Shown in pieces: positions 42,331 to 51,858 of a DNA stretch of 64,000 nt. Position 1 is the stretch's first letter; each line of letters begins with the position of its first letter. The notes beneath the pieces were generated by a model that did no database searches, was not told the origin of the DNA, and saw only the letters and a list, made by a program, of their open reading frames with translations. The translations under genes and the position numbers were made by a program. The stretch covers positions 434,001-498,000 of the forward strand of contig BLSF01000022.1 of the NCBI GenBank assembly GCA_012862575.1, given 5' to 3'. Origin of the DNA: Parietichytrium sp. I65-24A. Taxonomy: Eukaryota; Sar; Bigyra; Thraustochytrida; Thraustochytriidae.

Positions 42331-45060
42331 CTACTTGAGGCCCTCCAACGAAGCGCGCAGACACGATTTGCGCGCCTCATATAGCTGACGTGCATTCAGG
42401 ATGTGAGCAACGGCAACGTTTGGTGGAGGGTTTTGACGACTCTGTGCTAGGTTTGCGAAACGTGCAAAGTGCCCAGGCTTGCGCCTGACGAACGCTGACC
42501 GGCCGTTGGAGCCAGAGACGAAAGATGCGTTCACGAAACCGCGCGAAAGTCCTGACTCAATATTGCTGCCATCCCTGTTGCGCTCTTGCTCTGGTTCTGA
42601 AAAGCTCGATAATTGGGTTTTCACCTTTGCATTTGGAGATTGTGAGGAGGAGAGCGTCTTCCCAACGTCCTCTGATTTTGCCGCGACAAGAAGACCTTTC
42701 TGTTCTCCCAAGGTTGAATCAGTCGATGACGCGCTTGCCCCAATCGCAGATGACGTCGCAGTCTTCTCAGGCAAATTTACTTCCGATGAGGATAATTGGG
42801 TGGCAATGGCATGCTTTATCGCCACAGGACTTGTGGACACAGAACCTCGCGGTAAGCGCCGACGGTATCGCGGGTTTGCTGAGGGTTCACTCGCATTCGG
42901 CGCAGGATTGTCAGGCTGAATCGCACTGTCATTTTCTCCAATACCATCGGATCGGCCGATGGGAGATGAGCTCTCGCCATCACCACTACTCACCGCGACA
43001 CCCTCACATTGAGCCGGCACTTCATCATGACGTATCGCGCTTACCGTTGGCATGGGTGAGAGAGCTGTCGGATCACTCTGCTTCTGCTCATATTTCGATG
43101 ATAAGAAACGCCGCTCGGATTCCAAGAAACGAGTTGCGTATTCCAAGTGTTGCTCGACCTCCTTAGCGCAAACCAAAGTGGCAGACGAGCGTTTAGACCC
43201 TACCGGCGATAATTTTTCCACCGTATTTGTTGGGCCGTATTTCAACTTCCGCAAAGACAACTGCTTCCTCCTAATCTGGGAGACAAAGACGTCATCACCC
43301 AATTTGGCCAGAAGGGTGTCTTCCAGGCTTTGAAGGCCAGCTATGTATCTGCATAACTCCAGGCTCTTGTCGTCCAAGATATTGGATAATTCAGTCAGAA
43401 CCTCTTGGAGCTTCCTGACTCTGCTGGTGTCGACAGCAAAGATTTTCGCGATGCTGCTAGGTCGCTCTCTAAACAACGGAGCGAGCTCATTAGAAAGAGC
43501 CACAGCATAGTAGATGAGACCAAGGTCTATGTCTGGTGTGTAATTGTCGGCTTCCATCTCCTGTGAATCAAGGCGATTGTGCAATAGCCATTTGAAGAAC
43601 CATTCCAGCGTTGAAAAGGAGAACACACAACACCACTGGAAAAAGGCGCGTCTCCGCACTTGGACGTCACAATTCGTTTCAAAGTCCAGCTTTGATTGCA
43701 AAAGCATGTACATCACTTTCCCCACAGAATTCAATGCTGCGTCAATGACTGGCTTGTGGCACACACCCATGAGTTGATCGTTCTCGCACATCACTCTTGA
43801 CCTCAGAATCAGACAGTCCATATACTGAAGTACAGGGTACCAGGGTAATGGCGGTGAACGCGCAACAGGGAGCAATGTCTCTCGAACAGCACATTGCGAC
43901 CGATACCAATCAAGGGTTAGCAGCAGCTCGAACGCCTTGATGACAAAGAAAAATGCGTTTGGCTGGTTGTCCTCTTCTTTCGTGCCAGCCATCGACTCCC
44001 TGGCACAGCAATCAAACACAATTGTCGTCAACGTTTGCACCAAGCCCGCGGGCACCAACAACCTACTCCGAGCTATCTCGAGGCATCCATAAGTTACATA
44101 CAAAGAAACCACAGTCTGCGCGCCCGACACTCCGCAGCTCTTGCTACTCTGCTTGCACGCGTCCTTCAGTAGCTTGAGTAGCCTTTCGCCCGGTATCCTG
44201 CCGAGCAGCTGCGCAACCTTGACTGCCGTTGCCCTGCGCTCCTTAGCGGTGTTGAGCGGGAACGCATCGTCGCTGAGATTGGACACTAGTTTCAGCTCAG
44301 CGTGCAACGCCCGCACGACCTGCGCACCGTTGAACCTCTCCCACGCCGCCCACACCAGCCAGTCCTTGGACGTGAGCTCGCATTCGACTGGTTCGTACAG
44401 CTTTTTCGCCATTGCCGCAGCAGCGACGTTCTCTGCCTCCGTACTCCCATCGCCACCCGTGGCCAGTGCGAACGCATGGTCCTCCGCACTCCCACTCACA
44501 TTCACATCCGCACTTTGCGTTGCGTCAGAGTTTGTGTTGTTTCCACTTGCATTGGCGGTAACCACACCAGCCAGTGTGTCTTGTTGGTTCTCGGAAATGA
44601 AATCGGCGTTGTGGCTTTGGCTGACATTCACATTCACATTCGCATTCGCATTCGCATTCACATTCGCATTCGCATTCGCATCGACATCGACATGTTTGAC
44701 ATTGACAAGTCCAGCTGCAGTGTCCGTAGGGTTTTGTGCTATGACATCATTGGGTCTCTGCCGTTTCGCCCCACCACCTTTCACGTAACTCTTCATCCGC
44801 GAACGCAATTCCCTTTTGAGCTCATTCCTCAAGTGCCCTCGTTCTTCGGCATTTTTCGCGAACTGTTCCTGGCCCACCTGCTGTCCTCGCGGACTCCTTC
44901 TCAGACCGTGGCCGTGGCTCCTTTCCGTTGTACTGGGAACACCGGGAATTGCGGCGTCCCCCACACCTGTGCTACCTGTGGGGCGCGTACCCTCAGCGCT
45001 TGTGGGGCCGCTTCCTTCTTCATCGTCGTCGATGGACAGGTCCACCACCTCGCGTCCCAT
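42331..45060 (-). CDS. Hypothetical 909-aa protein with N-terminal SUMO-interaction-like motif
   Basis: The ATG at 45060 (GGG ATG G) begins MGREVVDLSIDDDEEGSG. A hydrophobic VVDLSI followed by acidic residues is the form of a SUMO-interacting motif. Residues about 60-100 are basic. Residues about 123-147 are an Asn-Ala/Asn-Val dipeptide run encoded by a GCATTC-type repeat. From about 225 to 650 the protein is a helical, folded-looking region (SKDWLVWAAWERFNGAQVV, FFVIKAFELLLTLDWYRS, FFQWCCVFSFSTLEWFFKWL) that could be an alpha-solenoid. The C-terminal quarter is Ser-rich and disordered and ends with a short helix, ARQLYEARKSCLRASLEG. I do not recognise the family. The SIM-like motif suggests a nuclear or regulatory role. 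It converges with the BRCT gene 264 bp away. Confidence 0.8.
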   Translation of the reverse strand: MGREVVDLSIDDDEEGSGPTSAEGTRPTGSTGVGDAAIPGVPSTTERSHGHGLRRSPRGQQVGQEQFAKNAEERGHLRNELKRELRSRMKSYVKGGGAKRQRPNDVIAQNPTDTAAGLVNVKHVDVDANANANVNANANANVNVNVSQSHNADFISENQQDTLAGVVTANASGNNTNSDATQSADVNVSGSAEDHAFALATGGDGSTEAENVAAAAMAKKLYEPVECELTSKDWLVWAAWERFNGAQVVRALHAELKLVSNLSDDAFPLNTAKERRATAVKVAQLLGRIPGERLLKLLKDACKQSSKSCGVSGAQTVVSLYVTYGCLEIARSRLLVPAGLVQTLTTIVFDCCARESMAGTKEEDNQPNAFFFVIKAFELLLTLDWYRSQCAVRETLLPVARSPPLPWYPVLQYMDCLILRSRVMCENDQLMGVCHKPVIDAALNSVGKVMYMLLQSKLDFETNCDVQVRRRAFFQWCCVFSFSTLEWFFKWLLHNRLDSQEMEADNYTPDIDLGLIYYAVALSNELAPLFRERPSSIAKIFAVDTSRVRKLQEVLTELSNILDDKSLELCRYIAGLQSLEDTLLAKLGDDVFVSQIRRKQLSLRKLKYGPTNTVEKLSPVGSKRSSATLVCAKEVEQHLEYATRFLESERRFLSSKYEQKQSDPTALSPMPTVSAIRHDEVPAQCEGVAVSSGDGESSSPIGRSDGIGENDSAIQPDNPAPNASEPSANPRYRRRLPRGSVSTSPVAIKHAIATQLSSSEVNLPEKTATSSAIGASASSTDSTLGEQKGLLVAAKSEDVGKTLSSSQSPNAKVKTQLSSFSEPEQERNRDGSNIESGLSRGFVNASFVSGSNGRSAFVRRKPGHFARFANLAQSRQNPPPNVAVAHILNARQLYEARKSCLRASLEGLK
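44618..44698. repeat. In-frame CATTCG/CATTCA hexamer repeat
   Basis: About a dozen hexamers inside the 909-aa gene encode alternating Asn-Ala and Asn-Val. Length changes would keep the frame. Confidence 0.85.
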
Positions 45061-46086
45061 CCCCACACCTGTGCGGCCAGAAGTAAGAGAGAGAGAGAGA
45101 GAGAGAGCAGCTGTGGGGACAAAGCACTGATCTTACACCTTTTGCGTAGGTAATGGCTACCGGTACGCGAGTACCTGCGCGTTGGGAGGAGAAGGAGAAG
45201 TGGTCTCACAGAACCGGTAAGACTCGCTAAGACTCTTCACACAGCGTATTGAGATTCAAGAGTGACGCGTCTCGTAGCAGACCCAGCGTACCGTCTCCAC
45301 CCCAGCCGCATAGGGAGACTCTATTTGGCTGAGTAGTTTCATTTTGAATCATTGAACCATATAAGTGGCGAGGAGTCACGGGGTTTCGTATTGCCTGCAC
45401 GTGCCCTGAATCCCCCCCCGCTCACGGATGCTCACTGACAGTGAGTGTGAGAGAGAAACAGAGACACAGACACAGACACACAGAGAGAGAGAGAGTGAGT
45501 GAAAGAAAGATAGACTCTTGAAAAAGTGACTTGCGGGAAGCGCCTTCCCCTCACACTCTCACACTCTCACACTCTCACACTCTCACACTCTCACTCGCAA
45601 ACTGTGTCAAACCTGTGGGAGCTGTGGGAGCGCCAGTTACCGTACCCCATGTATGCGACTCTGCACTCGGCAGCCAACTTGCACCCCGCGGATAGAAAAC
45701 AGAAAATAGAAACTAGAAAATAGAAAATAGGAAGCAGAAAATAGGAAATAGAAAAGCACTGAGGCGCTGAGACGGAGACGGAGAGTACGCCGGCGAATTT
45801 GATTTGGACGCGGGGACTCATCGGCGTATGTATGTGTATGTATGTGTGTGTATGTGTTTGTGTTTGTGTATGTGTTTGTTGTGTGTGGGGTGAACTCTAA
45901 CTCGGCGAGTTTTGGTGTGGGCAGGACAGTGAATTTTTAAGGTTTAGTTGGTGGAAAGGTGCGTTCGTTGTTGTGAAAAGCTTTGCTTTTGGACGGCGCT
46001 TGACGGACTGCTTTTGGCGATTGGCGATTGGCGATTGTTGATTCATTTGGGCTGCGAGCGAGGACGCTGCAGGTGGCGTACGCGGG
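45061..46086. other. Divergent intergenic region rich in microsatellites
   Basis: This region should hold both promoters of the 909-aa gene and the Gly-rich gene. It contains (GA)n at 45088-45108, CACAGA/GAGA repeats at 45456-45500, an ACACTCTC 8-bp array at about 45553-45595, GAAAATA repeats at 45697-45750, a (TGTA/TGTG)n run at 45830-45885 and GGCGATT repeats at 46017-46037. No gene is seen. Confidence 0.55.
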
Positions 46087-47598
46087 ATGCGCGAGGACAG
46101 AATGGGCGGGCGGCTGAGGCGCGGGGTCTGGGCTGGGATCATTTGCGTTGGGCTGGCCATGGCTGCCCTGATGGCGAGGCATGGTCGAGTGGATCTTGGC
46201 AGTGGGCTACTTGTCGACGACGTAGAAACGTCGATAGACCACGTCGCCATCGTTCAAGTGGCCAATTTGCCTGTGAAACGTAAAGCCCACGCGCTGGACG
46301 ACTCGCGCAACAAACCTCGAAGCACCAAAGAGTACGTCATGGACTCCCTAGACGCCCTCGGGAATGCTGCGCTGAGGTACTTGAAAGTTTCCAGCGAGCC
46401 TAGCGATCAAGACGAGCCAATGGCCTGCTCGGCGTGCTCCATGGTGCCGTTCTGGATCGAGCCTGAATGTGCTGCGATTTGCCGACAAGCGGATGCCCAT
46501 GGGAGAAAGCGCATGGCGAAATGCTGGCTGTGCTCTCACTGGGCCGTCAAATTTACCAGCACGAAGAGTGTTGGTGGATCGGAGTCCTCCGCGAACCCGC
46601 GCGACGATGCCGCCCTGATATTGCAGCTCCCTGTCCTCGACCATGTCATCGCGCTTGCCTCCGCACTCTTTACCGAGGACCTCGAATTCATCGAGCGAAG
46701 CTCTCAGCCCGAGACCGGGGACAAGCAAAATGTTGGGCGCGATGTGGTGGCCCAGATCGAAAAGGAGGTCCTGGCACTGGACCTTTTACTCGGAAACGGG
46801 TGGCAAGCCGGGAAAGTGACCACCGGTGGCGGAGGGGGTCTTGGCGTTCAGTTTATCTGCGGCGGCATTCTACGCCTGTCTTTGGGTGGGGGAGGCGGCC
46901 AAGGCTTCTCTGCCACAGCCAAGATGGACAAGAGCGAAGCTCGCGAGGACTTCTCCTTTGGAGGCGGCCGCGGAGGCGGCTTTCAGCTTTACTCTGCAGA
47001 AGGCGAGGAGATCCTGTCCTTTGGCGGCGGCGGCGGCGGAGGGGTGGAGTCCTCTGTCCGCGAAGACGACATGATGATGAACATGTCTTTTGGAATGAAG
47101 CCGGACACTGCGCAGCAGAACGTCCTTCTTACGGCTGAGCTTTTGGAGAGCCTCCGAAAAGATCTGATAGAATGTTCGCGGAAAGGCGAGCTCGAGGTAG
47201 TGGGTGGCGGGGGAATCGGTGGAGGCCGAGACAAAGATGGTCAATCTGTGTCCAGCTCTGCGGTCGGTTTTACATACGCTCTCTTCAGCAATCCGTGTCC
47301 AGTCGCCTGCCTTGACGAAAACACGCTGGCTCCTAAAAACGTTGCCGGTGCCAACGAAACTTCTACGGACGCTGCAGAGAAAGCCTTATTGAGCAGCGGG
47401 GCCGAGTCTAGCGACACCCACGACTGCAGATACGATGAAATGCGCAACACTACCTCATTGTGCGTCTCGCATTGTAATGACAAGCCATACGGAACGTGCC
47501 TCTGTCCGTGCTTTCGTGCCTCGTTTCTCGCAGCTGACTGTGTGTGGGCACAGAATATGTCGTGCTCTATTTCAAGCCCTCCAGCCACGCCAAACTAA
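46087..47598 (+). CDS. Gly-rich, Cys-containing signal-anchored or secreted protein
   Basis: The frame encodes 503 residues from the ATG at 46087; a second in-frame ATG at 46102 is also possible. An N-terminal hydrophobic helix (VWAGIICVGLAMAALMA, about residues 14-30) preceded by Arg residues looks like a signal anchor or signal peptide. Residues 108-150 hold a Cys cluster (MACSACSMVPFW, ECAAICRQ, KCWLCSHW). Residues about 230-400 contain several poly-Gly blocks at roughly 25-35-residue spacing, each followed by short hydrophobic or Phe-rich strands (GVQFICGG, GFSATAK, SFGGGRGGGFQLY). The C-terminus has a second Cys cluster (CLCPCF, CSISS) and N-glycosylation-type sites (NETS, NTTS, NMS). 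The layout suggests an extracellular or cell-surface structural protein. I know no named family for it. Confidence 0.72.
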   Translation: MREDRMGGRLRRGVWAGIICVGLAMAALMARHGRVDLGSGLLVDDVETSIDHVAIVQVANLPVKRKAHALDDSRNKPRSTKEYVMDSLDALGNAALRYLKVSSEPSDQDEPMACSACSMVPFWIEPECAAICRQADAHGRKRMAKCWLCSHWAVKFTSTKSVGGSESSANPRDDAALILQLPVLDHVIALASALFTEDLEFIERSSQPETGDKQNVGRDVVAQIEKEVLALDLLLGNGWQAGKVTTGGGGGLGVQFICGGILRLSLGGGGGQGFSATAKMDKSEAREDFSFGGGRGGGFQLYSAEGEEILSFGGGGGGGVESSVREDDMMMNMSFGMKPDTAQQNVLLTAELLESLRKDLIECSRKGELEVVGGGGIGGGRDKDGQSVSSSAVGFTYALFSNPCPVACLDENTLAPKNVAGANETSTDAAEKALLSSGAESSDTHDCRYDEMRNTTSLCVSHCNDKPYGTCLCPCFRASFLAADCVWAQNMSCSISSPPATPN

Positions 47599-48550
47599 TT
47601 TATTTATTTTAACAACCGCATGAAATTTCCGCACTCCAGGGTCCCGCCAGTTTTCCCAGGGTTTCTCTCGCTCGCCATGCGAAATTGCAAGAACCAAGCA
47701 CCAAAGTCGCGCCGTGCAGTCGTTCCAACAAGACTTGTACTCGATAGAACAGCCTCTCGTAAGCAGAACTCCATTCGGCACCACGACCATGTCCTCGAAA
47801 GCAGCCCTGTAGGATCTAAATGCAACCGCGCCACGATTCTTCTTGCTACCGAGATTGTATACACCTGCCTTTCTCAGTACCATCTACGACAACATGATTC
47901 GCCCAGTTCTCGCGTCCAAATCCGCTACAAAGTCGGACAGTCCCCAGCCAACTCCAACTCCACACGATTCCCCATGTTTCTCCATCCCGTCTTCCACCCA
48001 TCAACATCTACACGCAGTGCGGGGACGTTGCAAACGACCGCTTGGCTTTGACTACTGTCAATCGAAACTGGAGTTGTTGCAACTGAGACCGAAACTGAAG
48101 CCGAAACTGAAAGTTGAAATTGCATTGCATTCCATCTCATCGCATCGCATCGCCTCTGACTTATCAATCACTCCATTCCTTTGCATTTGTTTCGAAATGT
48201 GGAATGTGGAATGTGGAATGTGGAATGTGTGGAATGTGGAAAACATCGGAAAACAATGACTAACTTACTCACTACCAACAACGAGTACACGCTCGCACTG
48301 GCAGTACAGGTCCATACAGGTCCCGCAACAGTCAATACCCTCGCGCTATGCCAGCGTTACGTTGCAACAGTCGCCAACTTGAACTAATTACCCAAACTTG
48401 GCTGTGCATTCTGTGCGTACTCACAGTCAGGATTCGCGTGCACTCGCGTACTGTTCGTGGTGGCGTTGCATGTTTGCTTGTCTGCAAGCTGGCCGCCAAA
48501 AGCTGTCAAAGCTGTCAAAGGTGTGCGAATTCGAGCGAAAGTAGTGCGCG
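47599..48550. other. Intergenic region; possible unconfirmed minus-strand frame
   Basis: There is an AT-rich end after the Gly-rich gene (TTATTTATTTTAAC). A minus-strand frame from 47883 to 47572 has gene-like codon choice but no recognisable domain and overlaps the tail of the neighbour. AATGTGG 7-bp repeats lie at 48196-48240. AGCTGTCAA 9-bp repeats lie at 48500-48519, about 30 bp before the next start. Confidence 0.45.
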
Positions 48551-50203
48551 ATGGACTCACCGCGCTACGAGGAGGCGCGGGAGAGGCGCTGGAAGTCGAA
48601 AGTGCGAAGCGACGCAGTGTGGGCCACGAGCGCGGAGCTGATGTACAAGAGCGGCATGGCGGGCATTGCACGGAAGGACGCGTGGACGCAAGCTTTGGCT
48701 GGGTTTGATGCGACGCTCGGTCTTAGCTTGAGCGCCGCCATGGAAGGGAAAATGAAGCACGATGCGCATGAAAAGGAGCTGGCGATTAGCAAGGACTGTG
48801 CGAAACTGGGGACGGAAGCCAAGCTCAAGGCGTTCGAGCTGCGCATGCAACAACTCAGCGAAACTGTGGACTTGTCTTTGGCCGCCATGCAGATCAGAGA
48901 AGAGGAAAATGCGCAATCTATCGTGGACCGCCAAAGAGAACTAGATGCGCAACTCTTGCAGCACTGCGCCGTATACGCCGCCATTTTGGAACGCGAATGC
49001 GAGCTGCTAGATGCAGCTCTTCTTGACCAGGCAGCCCAGCAGGAACGCCAAACCCGCGAGCTCCGGAGGAGCTTCGAGCTCGAAGAATTTGCACTGCATC
49101 TGGAGTACGAGACCAACCAGCGGATACGCCTCTCCAGACTACCCAAGGAGAATCCTCAGTTCATGCGCTGCCGCCGCGCTGCCTGCGATAATGTCCGTTC
49201 TGACTTCTTCTCGCCAGGGTCGAATTACGTCGGCGTGGAGGTCCAGGACGTCTTCAAAATCGAAAACAGGCCCATGCTGCGGAAATTTCAGCAGAGAGCG
49301 GCAAATTTGAAGCCTGGCGCAGTGAAGGGCTTGTTTTGTGCAGTTCCGGAAGAGTCTCTCGAACGGCTTGTTGTGGATGGGGTCAGAAACCTAAGCCCAG
49401 AGACCCGATCCGACCTGTTTTCACGCTCGAGGTCAGTGCCTTCGAGCATTCTCTCCAAACACAATCTTCATGGGAGCAAGGCGGTCTCTTCCCTGGGCTT
49501 TGCAGAGGCCAAGTACAGCCAGAGTATGCCCGTTCCATTCCCGACTACATTTTCCAGATTCTCTACGCTGGAGCAAGATCGTGCGTCAATCGCCCTTCAC
49601 CCAGCAGAGCAAGAGCTTCCCTCGCAGTATGTCGCCCTCAGCCGCGTCATTATCGGTGAAGTCTTCCAGACGAGCAGCGAGTACAGGGGCTTCCCTTCCA
49701 TTGACGCTGCATTTGGAGGTAGAAACAAGTTTGATTCCATGTACAGCTCCGGTCAAGACGAGTACCTGATTCTGAACAAAGACAATGTGCTTCCGGAGTT
49801 TATTGTAAAGATCCGATACATTCCGAACCCGGCGATCGTCTCACCAGCCGGCACCTCCGATGGATCGAAAACGTCCAGCACAACGAATCACGTCTTGCCC
49901 GTCAATTTGTCTTCCCCGCTGCTGAACCCCGCACTGTGTCCAATGTCGTCGGACCCTGCAACTAGATTTTTACCCAGGTCCATAGCTGTGAGAGTTCCCG
50001 GCGATGAGTGCCTTCGGTCAGACGATGCCGAGAAGAAAGCCCGCCAGGCAGAAGCTGCTCGAGAGGCCGAGGAGCAAACTGACCAGGCCACCGTTCATCG
50101 AAACGCGCAACTTCAACGCGAGCAGATTTGGTCGCAAGTCGTCAATTTGTTAGTTCTGGCAAGCCGCACGGGTTCGACCCAGCCCGTTTCCGGAGAAGAG
50201 TGA
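48551..50203 (+). CDS. Coiled-coil protein with degenerate PARP (ADP-ribosyltransferase) catalytic domain
   Basis: The frame encodes 550 residues from the ATG at 48551 (GCG ATG G). Residues about 50-205 are helical and coiled-coil (ELRMQQLSETVDLSLAAMQI, ERECELLDAALLDQAAQQ). Residues about 215-420 match the PARP catalytic fold in order: VGVEVQDVFKIENRPMLRKF (the IENP-x-L-x-x-F/Y entry helix), KGLFCAVPEESLERLVVDG where active enzymes have LFHGT, LGFAEAKYSQSM for the G-x-Y-F-A segment, then NKFDSM and DEYLILNKDNVLPEFIVKIRY. The Glu of DEYLIL (residue 404) is at the place of the catalytic Glu. The NAD-binding His is replaced by Cys263, and the Tyr of the second motif is doubtful. Mono- or non-catalytic PARPs (for example PARP13) show such losses. 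A Glu/Arg-rich helix follows near 500. It converges with Spc25. Confidence 0.75.
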   Translation: MDSPRYEEARERRWKSKVRSDAVWATSAELMYKSGMAGIARKDAWTQALAGFDATLGLSLSAAMEGKMKHDAHEKELAISKDCAKLGTEAKLKAFELRMQQLSETVDLSLAAMQIREEENAQSIVDRQRELDAQLLQHCAVYAAILERECELLDAALLDQAAQQERQTRELRRSFELEEFALHLEYETNQRIRLSRLPKENPQFMRCRRAACDNVRSDFFSPGSNYVGVEVQDVFKIENRPMLRKFQQRAANLKPGAVKGLFCAVPEESLERLVVDGVRNLSPETRSDLFSRSRSVPSSILSKHNLHGSKAVSSLGFAEAKYSQSMPVPFPTTFSRFSTLEQDRASIALHPAEQELPSQYVALSRVIIGEVFQTSSEYRGFPSIDAAFGGRNKFDSMYSSGQDEYLILNKDNVLPEFIVKIRYIPNPAIVSPAGTSDGSKTSSTTNHVLPVNLSSPLLNPALCPMSSDPATRFLPRSIAVRVPGDECLRSDDAEKKARQAEAAREAEEQTDQATVHRNAQLQREQIWSQVVNLLVLASRTGSTQPVSGEE

Positions 50204-50606
50204 ATTTGGAATGCTACTGAAATGAAACACCCTTGACACTGAAATTGTATTATACAAATAGATACGCACGCAACTTTTGTCACGCAAAGCATGGTGGAAA
50301 CGGAACATCTCCAATCGATGGTGGTGAAAGAAAGCTGGAGGAAGGATTTCAGTCTGAGATAAAGACTTTTGTATTTTATTTGTAGCCATCCTAATTCTAG
50401 TCGTTTGCCAAGCCGACCTGCGACCAAAGGATGCCTTGCTTTAGAATGTGCATCAAGTCCCGCTTCGCTTCTGGGTTTGTGTGCGCATGTACAAGCGCAC
50501 GTATGGTAGTAGTTTCGTAGTTTTAAAATCAGAGGTTCCTGTTACAGTTAATGGCAGACTCTTCGCAACAATTTAGCGTCAAGACGTTTTGCAGCAACAA
50601 TGCTGC
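50204..50606. other. Short convergent intergenic region
   Basis: These 403 bp lie between the 3' ends of the PARP-like gene and Spc25. The stretch is AT-rich and holds both presumed polyadenylation regions. No gene is seen. Confidence 0.5.
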
Positions 50607-51788
50607 TCAGTTCCCGTATCCACAAATGAGTTGGAAGCGCTTTCTAATCGTGCGAACAAAGGTGCAGAAATCGTTGGTCTCATTCAGTTGCGCGACCTGC
50701 TGCGAAAAGTCTCCAAGCGGTGGCTGGGACTCCTCCAAAAAGTATTTGTCGTTCTGATCAAGGTAGATTTTGACGTAGAAGGCTCTGTCCCAGTCGCTCG
50801 GGTCGACGTTCACGAAAGTCATTTTGAGCCTCTGCTGAGTGGTACGCTCAAACTCGAGCCCAAGCTTTTTGTACAGTTTTGCTCCGCGGGTAAGGAGATT
50901 GATCTGATAGTCTTGCTTCTCCTGCTCTTCACCGACCTTTCTTTCCGCTGCAAGGACTCGCTCAGTCACAGCGTTCTTCTCTGTCAACACCGTGTCCATC
51001 TCACTCGCAATCTTGGTTTCTTCCTCGCGGAGGTCGCCCAGAACCTCTTGTAAGTCGAGCACCTTCTTGCGCTCCGCGTCGAGTCCTGTGCCCAGCGCAC
51101 AAGGTTAGAAAACTCTCTCTCTCTTTATATATATATATATATATTTCGCATTCTTCACGTTCTTTGGCCAACGTCAACTTACGAATGCTGTTCGTGTATC
51201 CAAGAGACACCAGCTCTTTGTGCTCCTCTGCCAGATCCAGAATCCTCCCTGCGGCATGAACACTTTTTCGTCAGCATAACCGAGCATCGTCACCCAGAAA
51301 AACCCACAAGCAACCTTTCCCGAACGCATATTAACGCATGCAAACTTTCACACACCACCCAACCTCCTGCTTTCCTCGCAAACTTCGCAAGCTTCGCAAT
51401 GGCTCGGGCAGAGAGTGACCCAATGCCAAATCGAAACTCCCAAATGCGATTCCAAATCCATCAACTGTGCAGCCCCAGGCCAATAATTCACCAGGCCAAT
51501 AATAATAATACTGAACCAAGCCAATAATACTGAACGAGGCCAATAATACTGAACGAGGCCAATAATTGTCCAACCTTGGCCATTTCACAATGGCAGAGCG
51601 CAAGATCGAGAGCCAACCAACTCACTTTTTACATCCGCCAGCCTATTGAGCGCCTCCAGCTCCTCATTCTGCGCGATATCCCTCTGCTCCTCGCACCACT
51701 TTCCCACTGCCTCCTTCTTCTCCTGCAGACCTTTCTGCAGCGCGCTCACCTTGCGCCGGAACTCATCTGCCACGCTCTCCGCGCCCAT
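50607..51788 (-). CDS. SPC25: Kinetochore Ndc80-complex subunit Spc25, three exons
   Basis: Exons on the minus strand are 51788-51626, 51248-51183 and 51085-50607, giving 235 residues, the usual Spc25 size. Intron 1 (377 nt) has GTGAGT and CCGCAG ends. Intron 2 (97 nt) has GTAAGT and GGCACAG ends and contains a TATA run. Phases agree at both junctions, restoring KR-ILDLAEEHKELV and SI-RLDAERKKVL. Residues about 1-135 are a coiled coil. The C-terminal RWD-type globular domain follows: YKKLGLEFERTT, LKMTFVNVDPSDWDRAFYVK, then QPPLGDFSQQVAQLNETNDF and FVRTIRKRFQ, all in the order of the Spc25 domain. Spc25 pairs with Spc24 and links the Ndc80/Nuf2 microtubule-binding arm to the inner kinetochore. 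A (GACT)n repeat lies about 30 bp upstream of the start. Confidence 0.88.
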
Positions 51789-51815
51789 CTCTCCTCTCCC
51801 TTTCTCCTCCTGCCT

Positions 51816-51858
51816 GCCTGACTGACTGACTGACTGACTGACTGACTGACTGACTGAC
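51816..51858. repeat. (GACT)n microsatellite upstream of SPC25
   Basis: About ten GACT units (preceded by TGCC units) lie 30-70 bp before the Spc25 start codon, probably in its 5' UTR. Confidence 0.9.

Noticed and set aside
50165-50190. tRNA B-box-like GGGTTCGACCC
   Set aside because: It lies inside the last codons of the PARP-like gene, and no matching acceptor stem or A box surrounds it.
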